The notes under the pieces: model-generated | What the model was told of the DNA's origin: nothing | The model's database searches: none | What the model saw: only the letters and a program-made list of their open reading frames with translations | Made by a program: the position numbers and the translations under genes | Part shown: positions 9,301 to 21,345 of the stretch, piece after piece | Layout: each line of letters begins with the position of its first letter | Position numbering within the stretch: the stretch's first letter is position 1 | DNA from: Dinochytrium kinnereticum | Taxonomy: Eukaryota; Chytridiomycota; Chytridiomycetes; Chytridiales; Chytridiaceae | Reading direction: 5' to 3' | Length of the DNA stretch: 28,463 nt | Assembly (NCBI GenBank): GCA_027604005.1 | Contig: JADGJT010000306.1 | Location: forward strand, 1 to 28,463

Positions 9301-12300
9301 GGAACTTACCTCCTCCGTCCGAGAGATCCGGAACCCCTGAAGAAGGAGAAGGAGGGTGGATGGATCGGGATCTTGTTTCCCCAACTTCTGTTTACTCATT
9401 GTCATCCTTCACGCCGCCTCTTCCTAATTTACCGACTAATGCGATGCTCACGTTGGCTGTTGCGCCATTAGGAGGTCGGCCTTCACTGGATGAGGGTAGA
9501 TTGCCAAGCACTCCTATTAGGGGTATGAGAGGGGGAGGGGTTGCATGGAGCCCTGTGCCTAGCTCGCCGGGGTCTGCGAGGAGGGGAGGGAGACGTTGGG
9601 GGGAGAGGGAGATGGGGATTGCTGCTGGGGCGGTAGAGAGATGGGTTGTTGGTGGGTGGGGAAGGGGGTGTTTGAGGGAGGTGGGTGGTTAATTTTGTTG
9701 TTGGCCTGCGGATTTCTCTCATCCCTTTTTGATAAGGTACTCTCTGCCTTTGTTACGATGCTAATCATGCTTTTCATTCGTTCGGTATCTATACTTGTAG
9801 ATCCTTGCCACGGCTGCACTCATCAAGGAGGCCAATGTTATTGCCAAGGAGCTTAGAAAGGACGTTCACTTTGATCTCATTATCGTACCTCCAGATGAGG
9901 ATCTCAACCCTTTATCATTCTGGGAGACAGGATCAGAAACAGTGCTGGATGATCTATCCTCCCCAATCTCATCGCCATCATCACCCCCCTCCCCCGAAAC
10001 CGCACCGCTCCAGTCAACACTCTACTCAACTCTCAAATCTCGCCGTCCCACACTTGCCGTCCGAGTGCTAAACGGCCGCGACAATGCTATCTTTAACATC
10101 CCTCTTAACACCCTTAAAAGAAGGTTACCAGCCATGAAAGCGGAATATGAAATCACAGACCTTGCTAGCGCTTTTTACGCAGAGACCAGACGAGTCGACG
10201 CGTCTTTGTCGGTTTTTTATTCACCCGATCCGCTTTTTCCTTTCCCTAATGGAGGCAGCGAGGTACGGCCTAGAGTTGTTGCGCCGTGGTTTGATCGGAT
10301 TGGGGTAGCTAACGTAGGCGTTGCAAATTTGGGAGGGTCGGAGGCTAGGGTCCCTGTGTTTGGTGGCGAGTGCGGGGAAAAGATTGTTGGAGTTTTAGGG
10401 GTTGTTGTGACATTGATATCTTCACATCCTCCTCTATCTTCTCCTGGGAATGAGGGAGCATTGGTCGATGGCGGGGTTGTAATGCTTGAGGTGGCCATTT
10501 TAGAGGTGTCTGGGATTCGGGAGACCGAGTTCACTCAGGTTCATTGCCAGTTTCGGTTGGGCAGTTTTGGGGTTGACGTTGGGGATGGAAAGAGCAGGAG
10601 ACGAGGACAAATGGGTGTTTTTAAAGAAGGGAGAAGGGTTTTGGCGGATAAATTCGGTGTTGACGATGAAGAAGATGATGATGCTTATATGACGATGAGT
10701 AGACGTCCTACGAATGATCGCGTGTTTTGCACGGATCCTGTGTCGGACTTTGGGGATCGGCCCATCCGGTGGGGGTTTTCGCAGACGGTTGTTGTGCCAG
10801 TTGATGAGGGTGTAAGACGGGTGTTTGCAGCAGGGACTGTAGGGTTTGAGGTGTTTGGGAGGAGAGTAAGACCTGTTGTTGCTATTATTGATGGTGTTTA
10901 TCGACTTGGGACGGGAAAAAGCGCCACTGCTCCTCCTTTAGCTGATACTACGGATGCGAGTGCTGCGCCATTACCGGATATACCTCTTCCGCCCACTATG
11001 CCCGGGCCGAATCCGGGGAAGGAGATAGCTAGGCCTACATCTCCTGTGGTGGCAAAGCCTGGAGGCTTGTTGGAGGGAACTCATTTCGTCCTCGCTCAGC
11101 TTCAGATTCTAGAGCTATCTCATCACACTGGCGAGTTCAAGAGCGTCCCTGTTCAGTCTGGATCTGGAAGTGGGCAAGCATCACAAGGCTGGAAGGCATT
11201 GATTGCCCCTTCCCATGGCCACGGAATGGCTTCATCTGATGTTGAGGAACCCAATGATGTATTTATGCTTAGACAGGGATTGCAGCGTCGACTTTCTATT
11301 CGGTTGTCGCATGCTTCCGGCGCTGCGCTGCCTTGGCGACGGATTGCTTATATTCGTGTTGGACGGACGAGGAGATTCGATATGCGGACGGGCTTGGCCA
11401 TGGAAGATGAGGGTGTCGGAGTCGTTGATCTTGGACTTCCTTCTCCTTCCCCGCTTGCAGCTGTCGAGCCTGATGGAAGATGCTGGGTTGGGACAGAGGC
11501 GTCTTGGGATTCTAGTTTGCATGGCTGTCCTCACCTTAATCGACCGTCAAAGCATTGGAGGGTGAGGATGGTAGTAGAAGTTGGGGTAGAGGTTGCAGAT
11601 ATCCCAATCACAAACCTTGCTGACCGGTTACGGGCTTCATCGACGGGGAAAACTCCTGCACCTCGCATCATGACCTTTTCTGTGCCGTTCGAGGTGCTTA
11701 TGCATGACCGCGAGGCAAAGGTTCGCACATCAACACTTGTTCTCGAGTTTTTCGCAAACGCCGGACTTCTTCCCAACCCCTCACGTTTCCTAACTCGAGC
11801 TCGTGCCGTTTTTTCCGTCACCGTTAAACCCGCCTCTGCTGAAAAAGACATCGCAGCCATCACCGGCAGGACGCGATCCGGCTCCTTTTCGTTCTCAAGT
11901 CGCCGTGAGGCGGATGATGAGATCCGTGGTGGTGGGTTGTCGAAGAGTTTTGATGGGAGACACGTGTTGGCGAGACATCGGAGTGCGTCGGTGTTACCGC
12001 GGTCCGAGGACTTATCGTTTTCTGGAGCATTACCAGCTGAAAGTAGGGTTGATTATGTTCGCGGGGAGGAAAATTTAGGGATGTGGAAACCTAGTGGTGT
12101 TGAACTTTTGATAAAGTACTTGAGGGCGAGGAAGAGGGTGAGGATTGCGGCAGAGATTGAGGGGGTTAGAGGCCGAATTGGGATGATCGGGTTTACTGAG
12201 GTCAGCGAGGGTGATATTGAAGGGGCGGGATATAAGAAAGATTCTTTAGTGCTTTTGAGAAAGTGCGTGGAGCTTTGGAGATGGAATCACCCTGGGAAAA

Positions 12301-13033
12301 ACCTTTCTCTGGTAAATTCTTCCGCCATTTTACTATATTTGCATTTCAACAAAGATCATCTTATGCCTCATGATAACGTTACTAACTCTTCTGGTTTGCT
12401 CTTTTTTTTTTGTGCTGTCAGAAAAGGATGCTTGAAATGGGAACGATGGATTTGCCGAGAAGGGATGAGCGTCCATCGATAGTTGGCCGGGCTGCCGAGG
12501 TTGAAATGGCTTGTGCTATCTCTCGGGTTCGCTTAAGGTGATTATCTTTCATATTTTTTTATTTTTCACCTACTGTTTTGTGGTCTATAAACTAATATTT
12601 CTATTTCTTCTTTTGCAAGCTCGCCGGTGTCATTCAAGGGATACCTGTCCACCCCTGGAGAAGGTGAGGGGACTTGGATACGGCGTTACTTTGTCCTGCG
12701 TAGACCTTGCCTTTATATGCACGCGTCCGCCTCTGAGATGGACGAGGTTGCTGTATTTGGGCTTCCTAACACCTCGGTGCAGTATGGGCCAGAACTCGGT
12801 GCTCTTTATTATGTAAGCCTTCATGCTTTTAGTTTCGTCTATTATTCGCTGATTTATTGCTCTTCATTTTGTAGCAAAAGGAGCTTGTTTTTGCTCTTTT
12901 GGGACCGCACTCAACTCTAATACTTCAGGCAGAAAAGAAGGGGGAGATGGACTCTTGGATCTCTGTGCTGGATCCTCTTCATGTTGGAGCAATGCTGTCT
13001 AGACTGGGTAATGCACAGGGAGCGTGGCCCTAG
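6388..13033 (+). CDS. unc104: Kinesin-3 motor (Unc104/KIF1 type) with FHA and PH domains, 1833 aa, 11 exons
   Basis: Exons: 6388-6402, 6764-7159, 7284-7343, 7421-7489, 7561-7719, 7792-8181, 8247-9680, 9801-12311, 12422-12537, 12620-12812, 12875-13033 (5502 nt, in frame). The motor domain covers about residues 3-390: [12 protein letters not shown]-loop GQTGSGKS (131-138), switch I NETSSRSH (243-250), switch II DLAGSE (277-282), then [13 protein letters not shown] and the neck [11 protein letters not shown] short coiled coil and a forkhead-associated domain follow ([20 protein letters not shown] to ALTYVNG), interrupted by a Pro/Ser-rich insert. Next come the KIF1 signature [18 protein letters not shown] and a long KIF1B/DUF3694-type middle. 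A PH domain lies at about 1720-1815 ([20 protein letters not shown] to MDSWISVL). The family moves vesicles and endosomes toward microtubule plus ends, with the PH domain binding phosphoinositide membranes. The first exon encodes only MSSVK. Confidence 0.95.
6403..6763 (+). other. Long first intron of the kinesin gene with an AAAC repeat
   Basis: At 361 bp this is much longer than the other kinesin introns. It starts gtgagt and ends ccag. Near its 3' end, 6710-6747 is a CAAA/AAAC microsatellite running into a 15-A tract, where a polypyrimidine tract would normally be expected. Confidence 0.6.
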
Positions 13034-13134
13034 TGACATTAGGATGATCAAAGAAGCTTGGGGTTTTTGCCAAGTATGCACTTTCATTCATATATATATT
13101 CCGTATAAATACAACCCCCTTTGACGACAGTCTA

Positions 13135-16089
13135 TCACTCTCTTAGTCCAACACCCCTTGTCTGCAAAGAATCCGCAGCGAGTTCCTTCTCCACATCGCT
13201 TCCGATTTCCCATCCATCTTGGCCCATCGCATCCTCTTCATTCAAAATATTGTCAATCGTTGACAGGCTCCTTGGGCTTCCCGTGCTCCCATAATTTCCA
13301 ATACTTCCTCCCGCATACCCTGTGGAACGAATTGTGTTCTGGGAACGCTGAACTTCTCGAAAAAGAAGCGCTGCGGCCGCCGCCTGTTTCCCAATCTCCG
13401 AAGAAGAAGAATCAATACCATGTTGGGGTTTGAGTGGGGATCCTGGTAAAGTAGGACCTTCAGCCACCCCTACCACACTAAAGGCTTCTTTTAACTTAGC
13501 GGATTCTCTTTCGGCTCGTTTTAAAGCTTTCAGTTGGAAAAGGCGCTGTTCTGCAACCGCTCGAATCCTTTTCTCCATTACTGGGTGATGTATAAGGACT
13601 TGATCTAAATCGCCTGCGAGAAAGTCAGACACGGCGCATTACTTTAAGTACTTTTGCTTAAGGAGTAGAGAATGCATTTCGTCAGTGTCCTGATGGAAGC
13701 TGTTCGTTTAAGTCGCCCAAATAATAAAGAGATTTCTTGTATCCGTCATGTCAGTATTTGAATATTGCCATTAATTATTATATACCTCCGAAGAATAAGC
13801 CGGGACTTAGCTTAGCACGAACAGTCTTTCCTGTAATTACCTCAACGACTCCACTTGCAATGAAATACTATTTTGATTCGTTAATCAACTCATTGTAAGT
13901 TTACGCAACCATCTCTTCCCCTGAAGTATCCTCGGAAATAATATGATCACCAGCAAGAAAATGATTGACTTTCAGCATGGTCACGACGCTGGATATAAAA
14001 GCATCCCCTGCATCTCGAAAGAATGGAACCTTTGCTTAATATTAGGAAACATTTCTACTTTACAAGCTTACTTTTAATATCAAAGTTTTGCAGTTATGCA
14101 GCGATATTTTCTTTTATAATCGTTTAAAAAAATAAAATTAAAAAAAGAGATTTTATTACCATGCGTAAAGGTCCATTGAGCTCTGAAAGAATCTTTGCTT
14201 CATCAAAAAGCTTCGCTGGAGATTGATTACGAAAGAAGTGAGCTATGGTTAATACCTTTCGAATACTTAAATTCGAAGTATGATATGATCTGTTTGCGAA
14301 GATCTTCATCTAGTTTCTTGTACAGCATGTATTGCTGAACCTTTAAAATAGGGGTTAAACATAAAAGGCTGCTTAGGCTTAAGTTACTTCGTCGAGTTTC
14401 TCTCTAAACATACGGCCAGAGCTGGTACGTGATCTTAGTACTGGTTTTATGAATCAGGAATACCTATCCAAGCTCGACAACATCGTTGTCACGCTCGCAA
14501 CAAGAAGAGCCAGGAACACAGCGCCTAAAATCATGTTGAAAATGGTAAACCAACGATCTCGCGAGGAGGATGGAGGCGTCGAGCCGAATCTACAAAAGAC
14601 ATTAGCACAGCCATCATCTAATTAAATAATTCTTTTTACCCTGAAGATAGCATTTCTGAAGCACTGCTGTACACTCCATAAGTGAATCTTTGTGTAAAAG
14701 ATCCTTCTAAATGCTCCTTAAAGACGCAGCGTAGCCAGTTCTTTATACACTAAAAATTACTGTGAGCTTCACTGCTGACTTCTACCCAAATACCGAGCTC
14801 CAATACCAGTAAAATGCCATCCCAAGCAATATGGCAGCTGTTCTTGTCACATTGCTATTGATATGAAGAACATTGCGTATCTTTTTATCAGCAGCTTCAA
14901 CCCAACTAGGACCAAATACAGCGCTCCTCAGCACAGCGCAGATATTTATGACTGACAATACCCGAAGATATAGAAGCTTGTCTGGATCTTTGGTCATTGC
15001 CTCTATCAAGAAAGGATATGGCATCCTAAATATCACATCCAACGGTAGAAATGACCGGAGGTACCGCCTAAACAAATGCGCCTGGCTAATCAGGGACGAC
15101 CCTTTTTCTGAGAGTACAACAGTACGGGAATCAATAAATGTTGAAAGAATCCAAACGGGAAGTAGAAGCGCGCATTGAACTTGCAAAAGGTATGCATATT
15201 CGGGAAATCCCAGTCCAAAGGGAACGACGAGGAGCTGAAATATCAGAGTGACTTTCAAAAGTGTATTCCATCCTCTCGCAAAGTAAGACTCTGGATGGAT
15301 CATGAAAGACTTGAAGGATAGAATTCTGTTCGGTTTGCATGCAATACTGCCGATGCCTTCCTCACCAGAGATATCGATCATGGGATTGAGAAAGGTCTCG
15401 TTGTATCGTTGAACATATTTTGGAGTCGGTCCATGCTCCACAGGCACCCACTCCACCATCTGAGCATTTTCCTGACTGGTGATTGTACCCACTTCATCTT
15501 TTCTCTCGCCGCTTTCGTCAGATAACCGCCCAGCCGCCATCTGGCCCGCTTTGACTGCCGCCGCTTCGATAGCAGCCCTCGCCTTGGCCTTTGCGATGAC
15601 TGATGCACGCTGGATGTAGTTCGAATCTGAACAAACAAGATTTGCCGTCATCGCTGGCGGTCTCGCAAGTCTCAGCTGCTCGCTTGACAGCGTTGTGTAA
15701 TGTGACAAGGAACCCGATGACTCCTCAGTTGGCTTTGATTTTGACGCGGAATCCAGCAGGGAAGCTGAAAGAGAAAGGATTCGAGGTTCCTCTTTTGCAT
15801 CAGGTCCAGTCGTATTTCGCTCATCAGTATCAAGAGAGTCCAAGGGTATGTCTGGGGCTCCATCACGGTTACTGTGCCTCCTTTTCAAGCTCGGTGATGA
15901 TTTGATCGGCGGTGGCCGTCGTTCTTTGATCTGCCGTCTTTCCACCTCGATCGCCGCCTCGCCGACTGTGGATGCCGAAGCCTTTACCAACCGCTTGACA
16001 TCATCCTTGATGGACGACAGCATTATCTGCTGCTGCATCAAGACATCCTCAAGGCGCTGAAGCCTGCTAACGATGTCGTTGGGGTTCAT
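13135..16089 (-). CDS. Cyclic-nucleotide-gated cation channel (CNG/HCN type), 836 aa, 11 exons
   Basis: Exons (minus): 16089-14794, 14749-14640, 14589-14464, 14421-14388, 14340-14256, 14215-14160, 14110-14072, 14029-13910, 13867-13786, 13735-13652, 13613-13135 (2511 nt, in frame). A 262-residue cytosolic N-terminus with an early coiled coil leads to an HCN-like FMIHPESYFARGWN and S1. S2, S3 (FLPLDVIFRMPYPF) and a weakly charged S4 (LYLRVLSVINICAVLRSA) follow, then S5 (about 413-435). The pore has SEMLSSGFGSTPP with filter GFG at 469-471, and S6 is FNMILGAVFLALLVASVTTM. The C-linker reads QQYMLYKKLDEDLRKQI. The cyclic-nucleotide domain contains FFGEISLL (Glu650) and the phosphate-binding RTAS (Arg660, Thr661). 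It should be a plasma-membrane channel opened by cAMP or cGMP; a GFG filter suggests K+ selectivity. The start is the ATG at 16089; the frame is open further upstream but offers only a TTG. The product C-terminus (about 700-836) is Ser/Ala-rich and unrecognised. Confidence 0.92.
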
Positions 16090-16251
16090 TCGGCCCACGG
16101 GTTGTTCCAACGGTAAAGAAAACCCTGGCTTTGGTTCGCACGGACATACGAATAGTCGAGGGATTTACAGTACCAAGAAGACTGCCTGCCTGGCTGTAAA
16201 TCCCGTCACTTTTTAAATATATGTATTTTAGTTACGTTTATGGGGATCACT

Positions 16252-19200
16252 TCAAGGGCCACTTGCGTCAGCCAATCTCCTAAAATATCCATCACGTATT
16301 GCCAAAAGACTCGCCGGGGTACCAAGCTCCACAATTCCCCCATCCTCCATCACCATCACCCTGTCAAAGTCTGCAACTGAACTTATCCGATGGGCCACAG
16401 ATATTACTGTGGTTTTGGCGAATAAAGTCCTAATGGTCTTTTGAATCTGAGCGTCAGTTACGGTGTCAACAGCAGAAGAAGCCTCGTCAAGAATGAGAAT
16501 CTTGGGCTCCGCGCAAATAGCTCTTGCTAGCGTTATAAGTTGTTTTTGCCCAACAGACAGGTTGGACCCATTCGCCCCCACCTGCATACTAAGGCTCAAT
16601 TTTTGGGAGGCTACAAACTCTTGCATCCCAACGAGGTCCAAGGCCTTCCATAGCTTTGAATCATCATGAATCTCATGAGGATCCAGGTTGTTCCTTAATG
16701 TCCCGCTAAACAAAACCGGATCTTGAGGAACAATCTGAAGACCATTGCGGAGTGTTCCGAGACCTATTGATGAGATATCCTTTCCATCGATGCGAATACA
16801 ACCCGAATGAGGCTCGACTAATCTGAAAATAGCCATTAAAAAAGATGATTTCCCGCTGCCTGTTCGGCCAACAACGCCAATTTTTTCTCCTGATTTGATG
16901 CAGATCGATATGTTTTCAATCGCCGGCTCGTTCGACGAATCGTACTTGATTGAAAGGTTCTCGATCACTATGTCCCCTGTCTTTGGCCACTGGCTTAATG
17001 GGGGGTCATTGGAAAGCTGAAGTGGAGCTTCCGTGGGAATCTTGTAACAGTATTCAAGTAGTCTCTCAACTGCCACAAGTTCGGACTCCAACATAGCAGA
17101 AAGAATCACAAAGTGCGAGATCTCGCTCGACATGATACTTGCCGTCGATATGGCAAGACCCATAAGGGACGGAGGAAATGACGTGGTTAGGGTTCCAAAG
17201 AGAGACACAAAAAGTATCACCAGAGCTGAGAAGAACTAGTATAAGAAAAATGGTGATTTTAGATACCAACTAACTTCAGAAGAAAAAGATTACCTGTAGT
17301 CTTACGGCAAGCCACACTCTTACGCTTAACTGGGCATATAGAGGCGTGTTTGAGCGGTCGACCAATCCCCGAAGCTTCGTAATTGCGCGTTCTTCGGCCT
17401 TAGATATTGTAAGCCCGGAGACATCGGGTTAGGGCTAGCTATAACCCGAAGCGGGGAAAGCAAAACAGCAGATCCAACCTTAAATGCACGAAGGGTCGAT
17501 ATACCATTGAGACATTCAGACACATGGACGTAAAGCGGTGACTTTTCAATGGCGAGAATACGACGCAGTTCTCTCGTGCTCGCCCGGTAGAGTTTTAGAA
17601 AGAATCCATAAACCAAAATAAGAAATGCCAAAAAGATAAGGATGTACGGTGTTGAGTATGCAAGAGATATGAGTGACGCTACGAGCGTTGAGAGAGCAAT
17701 GTACTTTTTCTTTGGATTAGATTGCAAGACCAAGAGAAAACAACAGCAATACAAAGGAGAACAGAGTTACTTACGAAATTCAAAAAAACCGTCCACAGAG
17801 TCCTGTCAACTCCTTCCATATCTCTAGTGAGACGATTTAAAAGGCGGCCGATGGGCTGGGAATCGAAAAAGGAGATTGGCGCGCGTAGAACCGACATAAG
17901 GGATTTTTTATGTAAGTTCTTTCCAGCAATATAGCTTGTCCCGGCAATGATAAAGGATAATCCAACTGCAATTAAAGATTAATGAGAAAATAGTATAGAG
18001 GAATCGGCGTATTTTTAAAGGGTGTAAAAGGAAATAATGAAGGATGAACTGGAATGGCAAAAAGTAACTGCTGTGCCTTTGATGAAGGAAAGAAACTACT
18101 TCAACATTACTCAACTTGAAAAGGCAATGTGCAAAGCACCCAAAACCGTATATCCCACAAAGAATTGGGAACCTTGCAAACCATATTTTCCGTCACTCCA
18201 CCAAACAATCCATATACTCTTTCCGACCACAGCAAGAGTAGTAATCACGAAAAAAAAAATCCCGAAGAAAACCGCAGGAGCTCCACCAGCCATAGTGTAA
18301 TACTCTTTTACTACGTTGTACTTAACCGACCCTGTTTCCCTCTCTTCGGCAGCAATGAGAGCGGTTGAATCGTCCATCGTAGACAGGCGTCTGGCAGTTA
18401 AAACTTCGTTTCCCCTCTCAGTAGAGGTGAAATCATTTTCTGGCTATAATTCGAGTTACTCGGCTGTAATATTTAAGGGTATAAATCTAAGGAAGAAGAA
18501 GGGAAGTACCCTGTAATTCCTCATCATCCCTCGTAAAACCCCGGAAGTCTCATCTTTGTTTATAAGCTCTGCAAAGGTCCCCACTTCAGCAACCTTGCCC
18601 CCGTCCAGAACGACAACCTGGTCAACCTTGGGCAAAACATGCAACTGATGGGTAACTAGAACCCTTGTCCTTCCATTCAGCCCTTTTAGCACGCATTCCT
18701 CGAACACTAACTGTCCAACGGTTGCATCTAACGCAGACAGTGGATCATCAAGCAAGTAAATGTCGGCATCCTGATATACTGCTCGTGCAAGAGCAACTCT
18801 TGCCTTCTGACCTCCAGAAAGTCTCATCCCGCGCTCTCCAATCTGAGTTTGTAATCCATTAGGTAGACTATCTAAATCCTTTTGGAGACCACAGCAGCGA
18901 ATCGTTTCGTTTAGGCGGTGAACGTCTTTCGGGTTTCCAAAAAGGATGTTTTCTTCGATGGTTTGACTCAGAAGCCAGGGTTGTTGCTGGCAAAAAGCCA
19001 CTTTTCCATCAACATCGATGTGTCCAGTAGTTGACGTCATATCTCCGAGGCATGCAGAAAGCAAGGAGGATTTACCAGAACCTAGAAATTATGAACGGTA
19101 AATTGGCCTTTACATGTGGACTCGAAGTATTTTTTTCGATAAAAATACAACAAAAAAGAAAAAGAAAAAAGGTGAGATGTAATTACCAACTCGACCAATA

Positions 19201-21040
19201 ACCGCGGTTAATGTTCCACGTGGAAATACGAGATTTAGATCCTCCAATCTAAAGCTACTCTTCACATTGAGATCCTCTAACTTGAGACTAGCGATAGATC
19301 TAACGTCCTCCATATATGCAATATCATTTTCTGCTTTTTCGGAAAAAATCCAGCGGAAGCTTCCACCTTGAATCAAGATAGAGTTCTTCACAGAAATATT
19401 CTGATCTATGTTGGATGATGAAGGAGCATTCAAAGTGTTCTGAGGAGTGCGCTCGTCAGCAGAAAAGAAGTTCATGACCCGCTTTAGAGAGACATACGCT
19501 TTCGAAACACCCCTTTGATTTTTAAAGGTCGTTTAAACGAGGACCAAAGAAAAGAAAAACGAGAAAGTCAAAAAAAACAAAAACAGACAAAAACTAAACT
19601 AAACAAAAAAAAAAAAACAACCAATAAACTCACTGAATGCTCTGTCGGTAGAATGAGAAAATAAATCCAGAAATATGAGACAAAACAATCCTAGTGTTAG
19701 AGGAACATCGGACGGGGAAAAAAAAAGGAAAAAACAAAAAACAATCGTACCGCTGGAAGGATTTCCAAGGGCTCAAAAAGGATTCCAAAATATGTTAGGG
19801 CTGGGAAAATGATGGCGGGGTTAATAGTGAGGCGGCCTTCACTACTAGGAATGGAGTCATTCGCAGCCCCAGTGGCCTTTGAATAAAGCAAAACACAAAC
19901 TTTACACACGAGGGTGAGTATTTGTGAGATGAGCTAAAAGAGCAAAAGACCAATTATAACTAACCGACAGGCAATACTGCAGGAGGTAAGGACGTGACGC
20001 TTATGACGATAGTCGAGAAAAGTGCTTTGAGCTGGAGCCTCCTCACTTTTTCGACGCTGTCCAGTACCCAAGACTCCAAATTCCTCATCTTCACAACTCT
20101 AATGCCTTGCAAGGCTTCACTGAGTATCTTAACCCTCCCATCTCCCGCCTCCATAAACGTGGACATGTTCTTAGTGAAGGCACTTCCAACAGGGATCATA
20201 GTTAGAAAAATGCATCCAACAGCGATAGCCGCCGGTATCACAGCGGATCCTATCAAGCGAGAGAGAAGGAGTAAAGTGAGTCCAATTTGGATTGGGAGGA
20301 GGGCTACGTTCGCCACAGAAATGACAGATTGCCCTATTTCTTGAGTGTCCACATTCAGCATATAAAGGATCCGGCCCTAGAAGATTGAGGAGGGTCAAAA
20401 AAGACTTGAAGACACGTACCTCATCGAACTTCTTTGACGACTCGTTCGAGAGTTTCAAGGATTTCTGAAATATGGCGTCCAAGAGAATACTCTGAACATT
20501 AAAGTGGAAATTCCGCAAGAGTTGAATGTACATGGGATCGAAAATAGCTTTCAGGATCGCGACACCGAAAAGGAGAAAGCAGAGGCCCAGTCCAGACTTT
20601 GGAAATGGCAAACCAATAGCGGGCATGGCTTCACCCCGAAGTCGCAACAAGATGGCTTCGAGGACCAGTGGAAGGTAGAGTGATAGAGCAATCGAGAAGA
20701 CTTGTCCTGTCAGACCGCCAGCAAGGTAGTGCCCATAACGGTAAAGAACCAGAGGAATGGGTGACCCCTTGCATAAGCTCCTTGCTCCTGTGCGATCCGT
20801 CTTGGGGTCATTGTAGTCATCAAGACATTTCACCAATGTTTCGGCTCGGTCCTGAGGCTTCAGCATTGGGATATCATCATAGTCCAAAGGCTTCTTCAAG
20901 CTTGTTCTCATCAACTGGTTGAGGTATGCGACCGTTACAAACGACCACGGATCTCGTGCCTGCATGATTCCCCGCCTGGCTTCGGCGGCAGCATCGACAG
21001 CCTCTTTCTGATGCCCATCCTCTATTCCAATCTCCGGCAT
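16252..21040 (-). CDS. ABCC (MRP-type) transporter A, about 1306 aa, 10 exons
   Basis: Exons (minus): 21040-20420, 20376-19965, 19899-19743, 19512-19187, 19081-18510, 18443-18116, 17965-17775, 17703-17479, 17398-17294, 17235-16252. The order is TMD1-NBD1-TMD2-NBD2 without the extra N-terminal TMD0, so it is a short ABCC. TMD1 includes LKLSNESSKKFDEGRI and LNVDTQEIG. NBD1 has Walker A GRVGSGKSS (about 503-511), signature LSGGQKAR and Walker B IYLLDDP, with Asp in place of the catalytic Glu, as is usual in ABCC. NBD2 has GRTGSGKSS (about 1102), LSVGQKQL, ILILDEASSAVD and the H-loop VAHR, so one canonical ATPase site. It should export organic anions or conjugates; the substrate is unknown. An in-frame ATG at 21217 would add 59 residues, but a TATA-like element lies between it and 21040. 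The 19743/19512 junction (donor gttttt) is the least certain. Confidence 0.9.
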
Positions 21041-21345
21041 AATGACCCGCTTCTCGTACCCATCACCTTGGCGTGTACTTAAATATTTATATGGGTGACA
21101 AGGATTTGGAACAGGCAAAAGATAAGAGACTGGGCAAACCTGGCGGACCAGTCTCTCCGGATACCAACCTTTTAGATTACTTCCGCTTGATGGAATACGC
21201 TTGAAACAATGATGCATTAAAACTGCGAAGCATTTGTGAGTTGCTTGTTATTGCTTTATGAGCATACATTAATTCTGTTTATTATTCAAAGGTGAATAGA
21301 CGTGCAGTTTATGGGTTGTTTAATCGCAAGAATGGGATCGATCTG
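21041..21345 (-). promoter_or_regulatory. Promoter region of ABCC gene A with TATA-like element
   Basis: The 305 bp between gene B's stop and gene A's start must hold both B's 3' end and A's promoter. On the minus strand TATAAATA lies at 21091-21084, 44 bp upstream of the ATG at 21040. The frame of gene A remains open back to an ATG at 21217, so part of this stretch could be coding if transcription starts further upstream. Confidence 0.4.

Noticed and set aside
9596..9856. Continuation of kinesin exon 7 in another frame through 9600-9856
   Set aside because: The donor at 9681 (gtgggt) joins LRE to [12 protein letters not shown] in phase and matches the family spacing; the alternative frame is unrelated sequence.
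16090..16110. Extension of the CNG channel start to a TTG at 16110
   Set aside because: Eukaryotic genes rarely start at TTG; the first ATG at 16089 gives a complete protein.
21041..21217. Upstream in-frame ATG (21217) as the start of ABCC-A
   Set aside because: A TATA-like element lies between it and the ATG at 21040, the extra 59 residues lack family similarity, and it would leave only 128 bp to gene B's stop. Not fully excluded.
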